In this document: in pieces, positions 35,063 to 46,749 of the stretch
How the letters are laid out: the number at the start of each line of letters is the position of its first letter
Position numbering within the stretch: position 1 is the first letter of the stretch
Source: Parietaria judaica
Taxonomy: Eukaryota; Streptophyta; Magnoliopsida; Rosales; Urticaceae
Length of the DNA stretch: 64,000 nt
Direction: 5' to 3'
Assembly (NCBI GenBank): GCA_954871525.1
Contig: OX940871.1
Coordinates: 21,575,086 to 21,639,085 of the forward strand
Position numbers and translations under genes: made by a program
Notes under the pieces: model-generated
What the model was told of the DNA's origin: nothing
Databases searched by the model: none
The model's input: only the letters and a program-made list of their open reading frames with translations

Positions 35063-35779
35063 AGTTAAGATGGTTTTTTTGTAAGAAAAATAATAATAAT
35101 AATGATAATAATAATAAGAAATAGTGTAAAAAAACAAATTCCCTGGATTCAATTGTAACCATAATTAGTCGTACAAGAAATAAATGACTAATTTTAATTC
35201 ATATCATAAAAATCAATCTACTATTCAACAGTTTTATCTACTTTCTTCATTATCACTGACATAAGCTTCATTCTAAAATTACCTACATATAATGTACATT
35301 AATATATATTATAAACCATTTTGCTTTTAACACTTTTCTATAACCTTGTCATTTAGCTTAAGATTATTTTATAATTATAATTTGCACTAGGCTTATAATG
35401 TCCTTTTTTTTTTTAAATAGCAACATCCAAATATGGCATTGAATTGAATTTCAAATTAAGTGATGATCCTAATACAATATTATAAGTAATCTATAATTAA
35501 CAAATCCTAAGTAAACCCTGCAATTTTGGCAATCAGATTTCAAACGATTGGCGTAAACTTCACCAAAAAATATTAACACAATACATAATTTCCCTCCCAC
35601 CCATTGAAGTGGTTGACCAATAGATTTTATTATTTTTTTTTTCAAAATTATTAATAATTTCAGTGGTTGCAACAACTAAGAATTTTGACAAAATTTTCAA
35701 TCTTTACAAAGATTTACAAGCACCCTTTTTGTCTCTGCTTATATCTTTGTCAAAACTAATGCAACAGATTTCATAACCA

Positions 35780-36457
35780 ATGGCGTCAATGGCTGCAACG
35801 TCTCCTAGGGTTAGATTCAGCAATATTCTCAGGGATTTGAATAGTGAAGAGAAGAGCTATGTGTCAGCCATGTGCTCGTCGCTTTCTTATAGCTCGAAGA
35901 ATGTCGAGGTCAGGTCGAACCGGTGGCGCTTATCGGCCACGAGAAGTGGAGGGAGTCAAAAGAAAGAGGTGGCCATCAATGGGAAGAAGGTGAGTAGTGG
36001 GACTAATGTGAGAGAGAATTCTTTGAGAATAGAGGAAGAAAGAGCGGATAAGAATGAGTACTTGCTCGGAAAATTCGCAGAAGACCGATTTGTTTATAGG
36101 CAAACGTTCATCATACGATCCTACGAGACGGGCCCCGACAAAACCGCTACAATGGAAACTCTAATGAATTTGCTTCAGGTACGTGTACTTTTTCGTGTCT
36201 CAATTACGACTACCTCAAACAGTTGAGCATTTGAACTTGTATATATGTGTAAATTCCAAAGCTCAATCCTTCATGACACATTTTTTTTAAAGCAGCTTAT
36301 TGTTTAATATAATTCAATACGATAATAGTAATTTCGTGTTTTCATATTAAACAAAATGGGAGAATTATTTTAGATAAATAATCGTGTATGTTAGTATGCT
36401 CGAATCAAGTGTTAAATAATAGGTTTCATATCAAAATCAGCTGAGGATGAGAAAGAC

Positions 36458-36525
<68 letters not shown>

Positions 36526-36816
36526 TAGGACCTTTGAATTTAACGTTATAAAGCTATTCATAAACATATATCATACTAAATGTAAATTTATGGCAATAGG
36601 AGACAGCGTTGAATCACGTGACGAGCTCGGGCCTCGCCGGGAATGGGTTTGGGGCGACCCGTGAAATGAGCCTCCGAAAGCTAATATGGGTCGTGACACG
36701 TGTTCACATTCAAGTGGAGAGATATAGCTGCTGGTAAGTTGAAATAGATTTTACCTAGCAAGCTTGAGATATAGTTGGTTTGGCACAATGTTCAACTTAC
36801 TAGTTATAATTGTTGA

Positions 36817-36881
<65 letters not shown>

Positions 36882-39264
36882 ATAACAGGGGAGATGTAGT
36901 TGAAATCGACACATGGGTGGATGCACAAGGGAAGAATGGAATGAGAAGGGACTGGATAATCAGAGACTACAACACAAGAGAGATCATTACTAGAGCAACC
37001 AGGCAATTCATACACAACTCAATCTTCAACAAAAGTCAAAATTAATAAACTAATTATTTATTTCATACGTAAGCCTCCTAATTTACCTAATTTTAAACTA
37101 CCCTCTATAAATAAATATATATAAAAAAATGAGAAAAATACCCTAAAAATACGGAGGAATTCGACATCTCATTCAATTAAAATGCAAATAGGTCAATGTG
37201 AAAACTTGGTGGAAAAGGAATGAAAAATTTCTCCAAAATCCAGTCACAATATATCATGAAGCATCGTTTCTATTTTCTTCGGATTTTAGAACGAAATATC
37301 GTGATCTGAAATGGCAAAAATTTGTCTTCATGGAAAATGTATTCAAAATAAGGTCTTTTTGTTTTTTGTTTTTTTGTTTTTATTTTGTATAGGTACTATT
37401 TTCAAACAAAATAAACAAACAAAATGTCATGTTTTAAAACTGTGCATTTTAAATATACATGTTCAAGTTCTAGTATTGAAGTGTAGTTGAGTACTAATGT
37501 CAAATTTTTTATCATATGATTATGTAATAATATCTAGTGTATGAATCTTGTTCATGCAGTACATGGGTGATCATGAATAGAGAGACAAGAAGGTTGTCCA
37601 AAATCCCGGAGCAAGTACGGCAAGAAGTTTCTCCGTTTTACCTTCAGAGATCTGCCATTTCCGTCGAAAACAACGACAGCGAGAAGATCGACAAACTCAC
37701 CGACGAAACTGCCGAGAGGATCCGAACTGGCTTAGCTGTAAGTAGCTTGAGATATTGTTGGATCAAATTAATAGTTTAATTATTGCAATCTTGTAGAGTC
37801 ATAATACTAACAATCTTTGTTTTAATTACGATGTAATTAAATCAGCCAAGATGGAGTGACATGGACGCAAATCAGCATGTAAATAATGTCAAATACATTG
37901 GTTGGCTTCTTGAGGTAATTTCATTGATTTCATTGTTTCTTTTAACTATATATGTTCGAGTTTGAAAAACAATTGAGCACAAACATCAACTTGTCCAAAT
38001 AGATTTGAGCAATTTGGAAATGGATCAATTTACCGAATTATTTCTTCTACGGGGAAGATGGGCCCATATAATATGAAGCCCAATTGATATTTAAATAAGC
38101 CCATTTAATCGAATGATTTAGTCTTTGAGATTGCATAATAATTTGGTGGGTGACTTATACATGGTAGATCATATTTATTAAAGTGAAATTGGGATTTATC
38201 AACCGGTTTTTTTAGTATTTCGGGTTCCAAAAGCCGGCCCTGGTCACACTTTTTATTATAATGCCGGTTTTTAAGTAATCTGGTCCCCTTGTTTTGTGAA
38301 CAAGACTAATTTGCTTACACCGGTTTTAAAAAATTAATGAACCAAAAAATAATGATTTTTAATAAAAATAATAAAAAATGAGATTCGCATCAATTTTTTT
38401 TACCAAATTATATAAAATAATTCAAAGTGTAAAATGTAAAAAAATATATTCAAATAAGATAATAACAGTTAACAATTAAAATTTGCTAAATTAAAAAGGC
38501 AAAACCTTGAACCAAACAACTTTTGTAAAACAAATAAGATAAAACTAATAAACTAAGAAGCAGATCACCTCTTTTTTCTTTTTCTTTTTGGCCTAGGCCT
38601 ATCACTGCTCCTTTTTTTAACCACGAGCATTAACCAAGAAGTAAACACGATTGAAAGAAAAAAAAATCTGCTAATAATGTCCAAGGATAATTACAACAAA
38701 AATAGTTAAAGTCATTTAAAATAACGCGGCATATTCTCACGTTTTCAAATGCGCTGAATAACTGTCAATCGTCTCGAATTTGCATTTTCAGTTAACTTTG
38801 TCTCATGTGTCTCTGTTAACGTTAAATCGCTTACATGTATACCCTTCAATTGAAGTATTTAACATGAAAAAGGAGCGTTAACTTAAGTTGTACACGTAAA
38901 TTTCACACATAATTAAGGTATTTAATGAGCTCAATTTAAAACTTAAGAACATCCCATATTATTTTGAATAACCATGTGTATTTTTGCCGCAATTATCTCT
39001 AATATGTATTCATGGTTATATAATATGGTGTAGAGTGTGCCGATGAATGTGTTAGAGGAGTACTATCTGAAGAGCATGACATTGGAGTACAGAAGAGAGT
39101 GCAGGCAATCTAATCTTCTCGAGTCAATGACAAGCCCTGAATCAAACACTCTTCTTCTTCAACATGATCACTCCATTCAATACACTCACTTGCTGCGCTT
39201 GCAGGCTGACAGAGCTGAGATCGTTAGGGCAAGAACTCAGTGGCACTCTAAGCTCACTCGCTAA
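35780..39264 (+). CDS. FatB-like acyl-ACP thioesterase, plastid
   Basis: Six exons: 35780-36178, 36600-36733, 36889-37002, 37560-37737, 37846-37914 and 39034-39264. They total 1125 bases, 374 residues plus TAA. The enzyme hydrolyses acyl-ACP in the plastid stroma to end fatty-acid synthesis and release free fatty acids. Visible: Ser/Arg-rich N-terminus (1-60) compatible with a transit peptide, first hot-dog repeat (about 98-235) with YRQTFIIRSYE and GDVVEIDTWV, second repeat with NQHVNNVKYIGW, and the residues Asp282, Asn284, His286, Glu320 and Cys321 corresponding to the described FatB catalytic set. GKNGMRRDW and TRRLSKIPEQVR point to FatB rather than FatA. Odd: the hydrophobic segment usually following the FatB transit peptide is absent, and the protein is short for FatB (usually about 410-420). 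Intron 3 begins with GC. Substrate chain length cannot be read from sequence. Confidence 0.9.
36459..36526. repeat. (TTA)n microsatellite in intron 1 of the FatB-like gene
   Basis: An uninterrupted trinucleotide run of about 68 bases, likely length-variable between individuals. Confidence 0.95.
36821..36877. repeat. (TA)n microsatellite next to the intron 2 acceptor of the FatB-like gene
   Basis: About 57 bases of TA repeat end 11 bases before the acceptor AG at 36887-36888, in place of a normal pyrimidine tract. Confidence 0.92.
37003..37559 (+). other. GC-AG intron of the FatB-like gene
   Basis: The family requires RAT-Ser-Thr-Trp across this junction. The only donor giving it is CCAG followed by GCAATT at 37003, joined to the acceptor GCAG ending at 37559. 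A GT donor in the right place does not exist. GC-AG introns are a known minor class of plant introns. Confidence 0.75.
38722..38995. mobile_element. Possible MITE with GCGGCA termini in intron 5 of the FatB-like gene
   Basis: AACGCGGCATATTCTC near 38722 and TGTATTTTTGCCGCAATTA near 38977 form short inverted ends of the same kind as in the 16392 and 45681 elements. Internal arms are weak, so this is a decayed copy at best. Confidence 0.35.
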
Positions 39265-40031
39265 CATTAATTATCATTATTTCTCTCTTAATAAATCTTT
39301 GTTACTATTGTTATATTCCTTCTTTTTATGATATTATTCTTGTTGTAGTTACAGCTTTTTGAATGTTATGTATGATTTTCAAATCCACTTTTGCGTGATT
39401 ATTTGTTTAAAAGAAGAGGCTAATTCGCAAAACTAGACTAAAAGGTGTGCTCTATATTCTAGTGTTATTACGATATAGTTCATGTGTTATTACAATACAC
39501 AATTTATTATTTGAACGTGGACTTTTCTTTGGATTGGAGTAGCATTGGTGGCCAAGAGTGCATGTATACCTTGCAATCTCACAAGATTTATTCACACACT
39601 AAGAATAGCTGACATTATTTTCCAAAATTACATACATATGGATTTTCTGTGTCTCGCTACGATCGAGTCCAGAAACGCTTGTGGAGTCGTGGAGAGAGTT
39701 TTTTATGAACTTGTACCTTTGAGATCCACAGTTGAAACACTGCTCAAATTCTGATTTCAAACCAAAACAAAGAAAAATGCAATACAAGACGCGTAGATGG
39801 CCTATACAAGGGTGGACCCAGCCACATTCGGGGTGAGTGATGTCACCCCCGAATCTTCCGTCCCAAAAATTTATGTTGTAAGCTCGAAATCGACGACCCC
39901 CTCTACCCACATTGTTGCACTATTTTGCTTGCTTTTATATTTCAACCTATTCTTTTTATTTCACCTTCTTTATCCAACTTATTTTTGGTTAGGGCAACTT
40001 TTAATTTTTCTGCATGTAACTATTTCTTAGG

Positions 40032-40070
<39 letters not shown>

Positions 40071-40314
40071 TGGAAATGTTATTAGAAAAATTAAAGTATA
40101 CATGTAACAAAATGTTGTCTGATTTTTTTTTCTTTAATTTTAAAATTTAGTGGCTACCTATTTTCAGTGCCGGCCCTGAGGATAGGCGAGTGACGCACCC
40201 GCCTAGGGCCCCATGGCTTGGAGGGCCTCATCTCCGGCGACCATTGATGAAGTTGAAAAAAGTTCGCAAGTTTGGACTCTCGATATATTTTCTTTGAGGG
40301 AGATGATGAACAGT

Positions 40315-40865
40315 TAGACTTGCAAGTGGCGATGTCGCGATGCATCGCGACTCGGATCGCCAAAATCGCGAAAAATGGCCGTTGCGATGCGTCATGACTG
40401 TGCAAAATCGCGATGCGTCAGATTAATGATGTGGCGATGTGAGATTGGGCGAGAGAGTTTGGCGTGGATTTTCACCACAAATCGCTACCCATCGCGATTT
40501 TGACCCACTCGTCGCAACCCGTCGCGATTTTTCCAAACTAGTCGCGATGCATCGCGAACGTGGATTGGGCGTCGTTAGAGGTGCATTTCACAATTTCGCG
40601 ATAAGTCGCGACCAAACCGTGAAAAATTGCAAAACTCGAAGTCGCGATGCGTCGCGGGTGAACAGGTCGCGATGATTCGCGACGCCTTGGTGGCGCGCTC
40701 CCATTGGACGAGACCGATTCCCTCGCACTGTTGCTCCGCGTCGCGATTCCCGCCAGCTAGTCGCGATTAATCGCGACGTCCTTTCCCGCATCACGACGCG
40801 ACGCGTTGCGAACACGCCTCAGGCATCGCCATGTGCAGCTCTAGGCGTCGTGAGTTGCAGCTCTA
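40315..40865. repeat. TCGCGA/TGCATCGCGA-rich block
   Basis: The word TCGCGA, mostly as TCGCGATGCATCGCGA or GCGTCGCGA variants, recurs many times in both orientations. It ends in CAGCTCTA (40858-40865), like the two elements at 55573 and 55980. The left end TAGACTTG is only similar to their TAGAGCTG, so this is a probable third copy without clean termini. Confidence 0.6.
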
Positions 40866-41058
40866 TAAATCGTGTACTAAGTGGGCCCCACACAACTATT
40901 CTTTTTATTTCATAACACTTGAAATATGACTTATAAATTTGTAGCGGGACCCACTCTTTTTCTATTATTTTTTTTTGTATTTTTTCTTCTTTTAGTTTTA
41001 ACTTTTAAATAACATATTATCACCTGCTACACCTAGTATAGTAGTTAGTGCTTGGTAG

Positions 41059-41644
41059 CATGGTTTTAAATATCCAGATATGTCCTCGATATATCCACGA
41101 CGTGTCCAGAAAATGAGAAATGCGAAACGATATTCGCAGGAAACCGATATATCCATTTCTTCCATTTATATGTCGATAAGAGCTATATATCCGTAAAAAT
41201 GGAGTGTGAAACGACATCGATATCGGCATTTAGAACCATGCTTCGTATTTATGTTCGTACTTCGTCGTCTATGTTCGTATTTATGTTCGTACTCTATGAC
41301 TTTATCATGATGACTACCTTATTTTATTTTATGTCGACATACTGTTTTATGTTTGTGTTATGTTATGATTTGCGAGTGTGTTTTCTATGCTATAATTATG
41401 TGTAATATTTATTAAATATGTAATTTAGAAACTATATAAAAATATATTTGAAATACTAAAAATATTTTCTAAAATATGTGTCGATATTTCGATCAGAAAA
41501 CGATATATCCGTGAAATAATGCGATTTATCGGCAAGCGATATATCTTTTTCTTCGGATTTATCCATCGACATGCCCGTCGGCAAGCGATATATCCGTCAA
41601 ATGAAGACTGCGAAACGATATCGATATCGATATTTAGAACCATG
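41059..41644. mobile_element. hAT-type MITE nested in the 40165-42131 element
   Basis: 586 bases with ends CATGGTTTTAAATATCC and ATATTTAGAACCATG, flanked by identical CTTGGTAG (41051-41058 and 41645-41652). The interior is built of GCGATATATCC, CGATATCGATATCG and similar words. No coding capacity. Confidence 0.85.
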
Positions 41645-42487
41645 CTTGGTAGTAGTAGTACGGTTAATTTTTTAATCATACATCTTAATATTTTGTTCAA
41701 TACAAAATTAAACTTATATGTAATTAAAAGAATTAAATTTTTATTCACCACAGTGTATAATCTACTGTATATCGTATATTAAAATTTTGCCAAACCAATG
41801 AATGTCAAATTTATTTACATAATATCAGCTAAGAATATAATAGATATCAAACTTATACTACCCATATATATATAATTTTTTTTTACTAATGTTATCTGTT
41901 ATTTGATTTCTTGTGATTTTTTTTAAATGAAATATGATTATCTCTTGAAACTTTATTTATAATTTGTACAACAATTATCATACGATACAAAATAATTTTT
42001 TAATAAAAATTATTTACTGTAACTTTTATTAGGGGCCCCAATTTTTTTAAAAAACCTATTTACTATAACTATTATTAGGGGGCCCAAAAAATTTCTCGCC
42101 TAGGGCCTCTCTAAAGTCAAGGCCGGCCCTGCCTATTTTTATACATATTAATAATTAAAAAATATTGAAAAAGTCATGTTAATAAAAAAATTGTTAACTA
42201 ATTAAAAATACAATAAATTTGTCTCTTCGCTCTCTACTTAATAAAAATCGCTAGTGGATTTTAAGAGTCTTATTAAGATATTGTTTTTATTCGTTGCCTT
42301 GTAAAAAATACTACAAAATATGATATAATTTATATGTGGTTCGTCACTCCAACAAACTAAATGAGCATAACATTTTAGTGCCACGAAGATTAAACTCAAC
42401 TCCTTTAAATTTAAGACTCGTCATTGTCATTCGAGTTATACTCTCTTTAACAACATAGCATTACAATGACCAAGTAAAATTGAAATT

Positions 42488-42537
<50 letters not shown>

Positions 42538-44335
42538 TAGACATAGTACTATTAAATATACTCTATATGCATTAGAATTTTCAAGCCACTATATATGTTG
42601 TGCCTTTACACAGCCAAAGAACGTAATCGCCGCGGCATCCTGGAAAATCTCCACTATATATTGTCCAAGCTATTTTGTCGATGGAATCGAAAAGAAATTT
42701 AGGCAAGAATATTCAGTCAAATAATGCAATGAGCGAGCTCAACGAAATTCTGATAGGAATAAGAATATATGTATATAGTATCACTGTCACGTCGTATTAA
42801 AGCCTGTAATGTATGCATAGGATATTCATTTCTTTCCATCAACTTCTCATTCGACCAAATGAGAAGCAACATGTGACCAAAATGATTGAGGTCAATTCAT
42901 CGTAGCTTCCTCAACAAAGAAAAAATAACATATGACGACAAAAATCATTATATTAGGGTTTGGATTATATTATTTTTGGTGATTCCTGGCCATTATTTAT
43001 ACGATAATTGTATTCGGTTGCAGAATCAACCTTATAATTTAGTAAGTGAAAGGGATAATGCTCTAAGATCGGGGTTTGCGACTTTAGGGGCCTATTAGAA
43101 TTAAAATGATTAATTAAGAACTTAACGGGTTTTAATTAGTAAAGCTCTTAACGCTAAACTCGAAGTCTATTTATATGAGTTTTATGTTTAAACCTCATTA
43201 ACCTAATCACAATTGGAGAAACTCTTGCCTCCACCTCCCTCTCTCTCTAGCCGACGCCTCTCCCTCCTCCTCGGGATTCTCGCCGTCGCCTTAACTCTAG
43301 TCGTGGAGACTCCGTTCTTCGTCATATCTATGGCGTTCGACTACCATCGATCTGGCGATATTCTAGCCTTCAACATAGACACGTTCGTTGGTGTTCCGTT
43401 CGTGAGGTGGATACCGACATAGGCTGTACTCGGTGATTAAGGCTTCGTGCTCAAGATCAAAGGAAAAATCGTCAAGCAAGCAACAAGAGGTACAATATTT
43501 TACGCTACATGATTCATCAATTTTAGAATTGGAATTCAATTAATATTTCCGCTATTTAATTGACCCGAGAAATCGGAAAAATTCTTACAATAACATTAAT
43601 AAAAATTAAAAAAATGGGGGCGAGACGGTTTTAAATGTTATTGAACGAATGTTTGTGATTCCTTGTCATAATTTATACGATAATTGTATTCCGTGACAAT
43701 ATCAACCTTGTAATTTAATAAGACTTTAATAAAAAGCAAAAAAAAAAAAAAACGACCCATTTTAATTCTCAGTGAAGCAAGAGACGGTTAAAAATATTAA
43801 AATATTAATGAGCGAAGAAATTAAAACTTCGGGGTCGGGAGCAATGAAACCTCAATCTCTTTTCTGTGTGTAAAGAAAATTATATATGATGACAGAATTG
43901 TAATATATTTAGGGTTTCATTTCAAATACTATTTTAGTGATTCATTGCCATTATTGTACGTGGTAATTGCATCTATTTCAATCAAGTTTATCTTGCTAAA
44001 CATCACTACCAATTAGACGGAATTACCTTAAGATTCATAATCACTTACCTTATCGTCTGTGCTTTAAGCCTACTCAGGTTAATATTTGATAATGACCACA
44101 CAAGTAAATGAGACATGACTTGATGTATATCTGTAATTCTGTATGGTGATAAGTTGATCGTAACCACAAAACGATATAATTAGTACAACAAGGCCTTTGG
44201 GCTTACTCTACGATCCATAGTGATTTTCACAAAAGAAATCCATTACTACAAAGTTGGATTGCACTAGTAGTAATTATAAGACAAAAAAAAGTGAAAAATG
44301 TACTTAAGAAAAGATTAGGAACATGTACCTACATG

Positions 44336-44622
44336 GTAAATATATAGTGATGGAAGTACCCCCAAGTTATGTAAAAAAATAATACTGCTCGTGTTTCCGG
44401 AAGTACGGTAATGTACACTAGTGCTAATATTCAGTGGCTGAAGTACCCAAGTCGAGTAAAAGTGTTGCGCTTGCATTTTTGCCTATATAAAATTTGCCTT
44501 TGCTTCATGAGATGATTTCTACTGGATTTCGACATTTGAATACATTGCTCTATTTTCTAAAATATACGCATTACACATTAATTCAAGTCGGGTATTTCAG
44601 TCACTATATTTGGCACTTAACT
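44336..44622. mobile_element. Probable small MITE
   Basis: TATATAGTGATGGAAGTACC near 44340 is matched in inverted form by AGTCACTATATTTGGC near 44600, with further weak pairing inwards. No target duplication found. Confidence 0.4.
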
Positions 44623-45680
44623 ACATAAAACACTAATTTTACGGAAATTAATATTTATCATTATCATCAAAAATAAAAATTATAAAAGAAAATTCATCTA
44701 AAATAAAAATAAATGTTAAAAAATATATTTCCACCAATATTTGTGGATAATAATATGCATGCATCTAGATCTAGGTCTTGACCAAGTATCATGGTCGCAT
44801 ATATAATTACTCCCATGAAGCAAAGGTGGCTTTGGACATTTTTGGCATTGTGTTGTGATACTAAAGTGGTAAAAATTAGGTGTATAATAGGATAGAAGGA
44901 TGACAAGGGCCCACCGTAGTATGGTGGACAAGCAGACAGGACAACGCCCCCACGTGACCTCCACTCCACAACTTGCATCATCTGACACTCTGCGCCGCAC
45001 TGTAAGCCCAATGGGGATCTCTCTTCTGCGCCGTTCGATCTCCTTCTTCTCGCGATCGGGATCAGTTTCAGCCGTACGTATATGTATGTGTATCTGAGTT
45101 ATTCTATTCACCGCAATTATAAACTTGTCGTTCTTAGCGGTATATATATCTTATTTATTACTTTGTTAGCATTTTATCTTCACATTAACTGTTAACCCAA
45201 TTTGACATGTCAGCAAAAGAAGAATTGGCCGTATAATAATTCCATAAGACCGTGTGATGTTGATGCATCATCGGCAAAAGTTGCACTATTTTGATACATT
45301 TTTTTTAATTTTTTATTGTATTTCATCACATTTTGAACTCCTTACTGTTCCCCGTTTAATTTGATGAGTTACTATTTATAAGGGCAAAAAATGTCTTAAT
45401 TGTTAATAATTTTTTATGTAGTTTTTTATATCTTTGTATATGTAACATTTAATACATATGAATAATATGTGTTAAGAATTATTATTTTTGTACATTTGTA
45501 CTTTTAATCAAGGTTCGACTTTTCCACGATTATCTTCGATTATCTGTCTTGCCGGTAGTTATCGGTAAGACGGCCATGCCAGTAATTTTCCATGATTTTT
45601 GCCGAAAATCGGCAAACATCTTAAAAAAACAAAAATATGTATTTTTCAAAAAAAATTGCACTTTCCGATGATTTTATTTA

Positions 45681-46749
45681 GGGGGTACCCAACCTTTAAA
45701 ACTGGCGGCAAAAATACCCAACCTGCGTTGACCGTGACTTTGGCATGAAAACGTTAATTTTTCCGTTAACAACACTCATGTGGCCGTTAGCGGCAAAAAT
45801 ACCCAACCTTTTAAAAATTAATTTATTAAAATTTTTAAAAAAGTTTATTTATTTTTTCTTTACTTGATTAGTGATAATTACTTGAATTCCAAATACATGG
45901 CATAACACAAAAGTTAGTAAAAACATCTATTGATTTCTTAATGTGCTTGTATAAGCTACATTTGGTGATAAAGATCTTATTACTATGAGAGATTTTAAAC
46001 ATAATGTTACGGGTATTTTAAGTAATTGAACAGGGTTTTGAAAATAGGTATCTGGTTTTCCGAGTATCCGGATTACTAATCAAGCATATTGATTATTGAT
46101 AATATTTCTTTTACTGGCATATATTCTTAAGCCATTTCTTTTCAATACAGAGACAATAATTGATTGTATTAATTCGATCTAAAACGGTCAATTACCAATT
46201 AAAAGGGTAATTAGGACTGTAACCAGAGCGGTTATCCGATTTTTTTGAACTACCCGTATCCGGATCCGGGTGTCCAAATATCTCTACCTGTATCCGGATC
46301 CGGAAATCCAAATATCCAAAAATCTGGATATCTATTATCAAAACCATGTTCAATTACTTAAAATACCCGTAACATTATGTTTAAAATTTCTCATAATAAT
46401 AAGAATTTTATCACCAAATGTAGCTTATACAAGCACATTAAGAAATCAATAGATGTTTTGACTAAATTTTGTGTCATTCCATGTATTTGGAATTCAAGTA
46501 ATTATCACTAATCAATAAAAGAAAAAGAAAAAAAATAAATTAAATAAATTAAAAATTAATTTTTTTAAAAAAAAAAGGTTGGGTATTTTTGCCGCTAACG
46601 GCCACATGATGAATTTTAACGGAAAAATTAACGTTTTCATGCCAAAGTCACGGTCAACGGAGGTTGGGTATTTTTGCCGCCAGTTTTAAAGGTTGGGTAC
46701 CCGGGAGGCAGTTTGACTAAAGGTTGGGTATTTTTGCCGCAATTTTCCC
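45681..46749. mobile_element. Foldback element inside the 45509-47029 MITE
   Basis: Long inverted arms of about 350 bases pair from about 45681-46030 and 46349-46749. The motif GCGGCAAAAATACCCAACC occurs repeatedly in each arm (near 45705, 45789, 46566, 46665 and 46725 in matching orientation). The left arm lacks the outermost copy present on the right, so the left end is truncated. No coding capacity. Confidence 0.8.
46031..46348. mobile_element. Innermost inverted-end segment in the loop of the foldback
   Basis: Ends CAGGGTTTTGAAAATAGG and ATTATCAAAACCATG are inverted and resemble the CATGGTTTTAAAT termini of the hAT-type family. The interior contains GTATCCGGATCCGG words. It occupies exactly the unpaired loop of the foldback. 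No target duplication is visible because the flanks are themselves inverted arms. Confidence 0.5.

Larger units (their letters stand above)
28801..35779. other. Intergenic region with LTR-like blocks and a MITE
   Basis: About 7 kb between the HVA22 and FatB-like genes. No protein gene is supported. It contains a GC-richer LTR-like block (29230-30420), a second LTR-like segment (32018-32726), a cluster of G-boxes (31594-31702), a 1-kb MITE with an internal tandem repeat (34064-35062), and AT-rich spacer. The FatB-like promoter and leader should lie at the right end. Confidence 0.45.
40165..42131. mobile_element. hAT-type non-autonomous element (1967 bp), perfect 8-bp TSD
   Basis: Left end CAGTGCCGGCCCTGAGG and right end AAGGCCGGCCCTG are inverted, and GCCTAGGGCC recurs subterminally at both ends. 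Identical 8-mers CCTATTTT lie at 40157-40164 and 42132-42139. It contains no transposase. Inside are a TCGCGA-rich block (about 40315-40865) and a complete second hAT-type MITE (41059-41644), so the original element was smaller. Confidence 0.9.

Noticed and set aside
36764..37045. ORFs rich in Ile-Tyr over TA repeats (also 24687-24935)
   Set aside because: They are products of microsatellites and, at 36889-37002, partly the real FatB-like exon 3. They are not separate genes.
39808..40020. CAAGGGTGGACCCAGCCAC as one end of another hAT-type MITE
   Set aside because: The subterminal CACCCCC resembles the 4853 element, but no inverted right end or duplication was found.
40439..40815. Arg/Ser/Asp-rich ORFs over TCGCGA arrays (also 55559-55878)
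   Set aside because: Coding potential is an artefact of the repeated words. Both strands and several frames are open.
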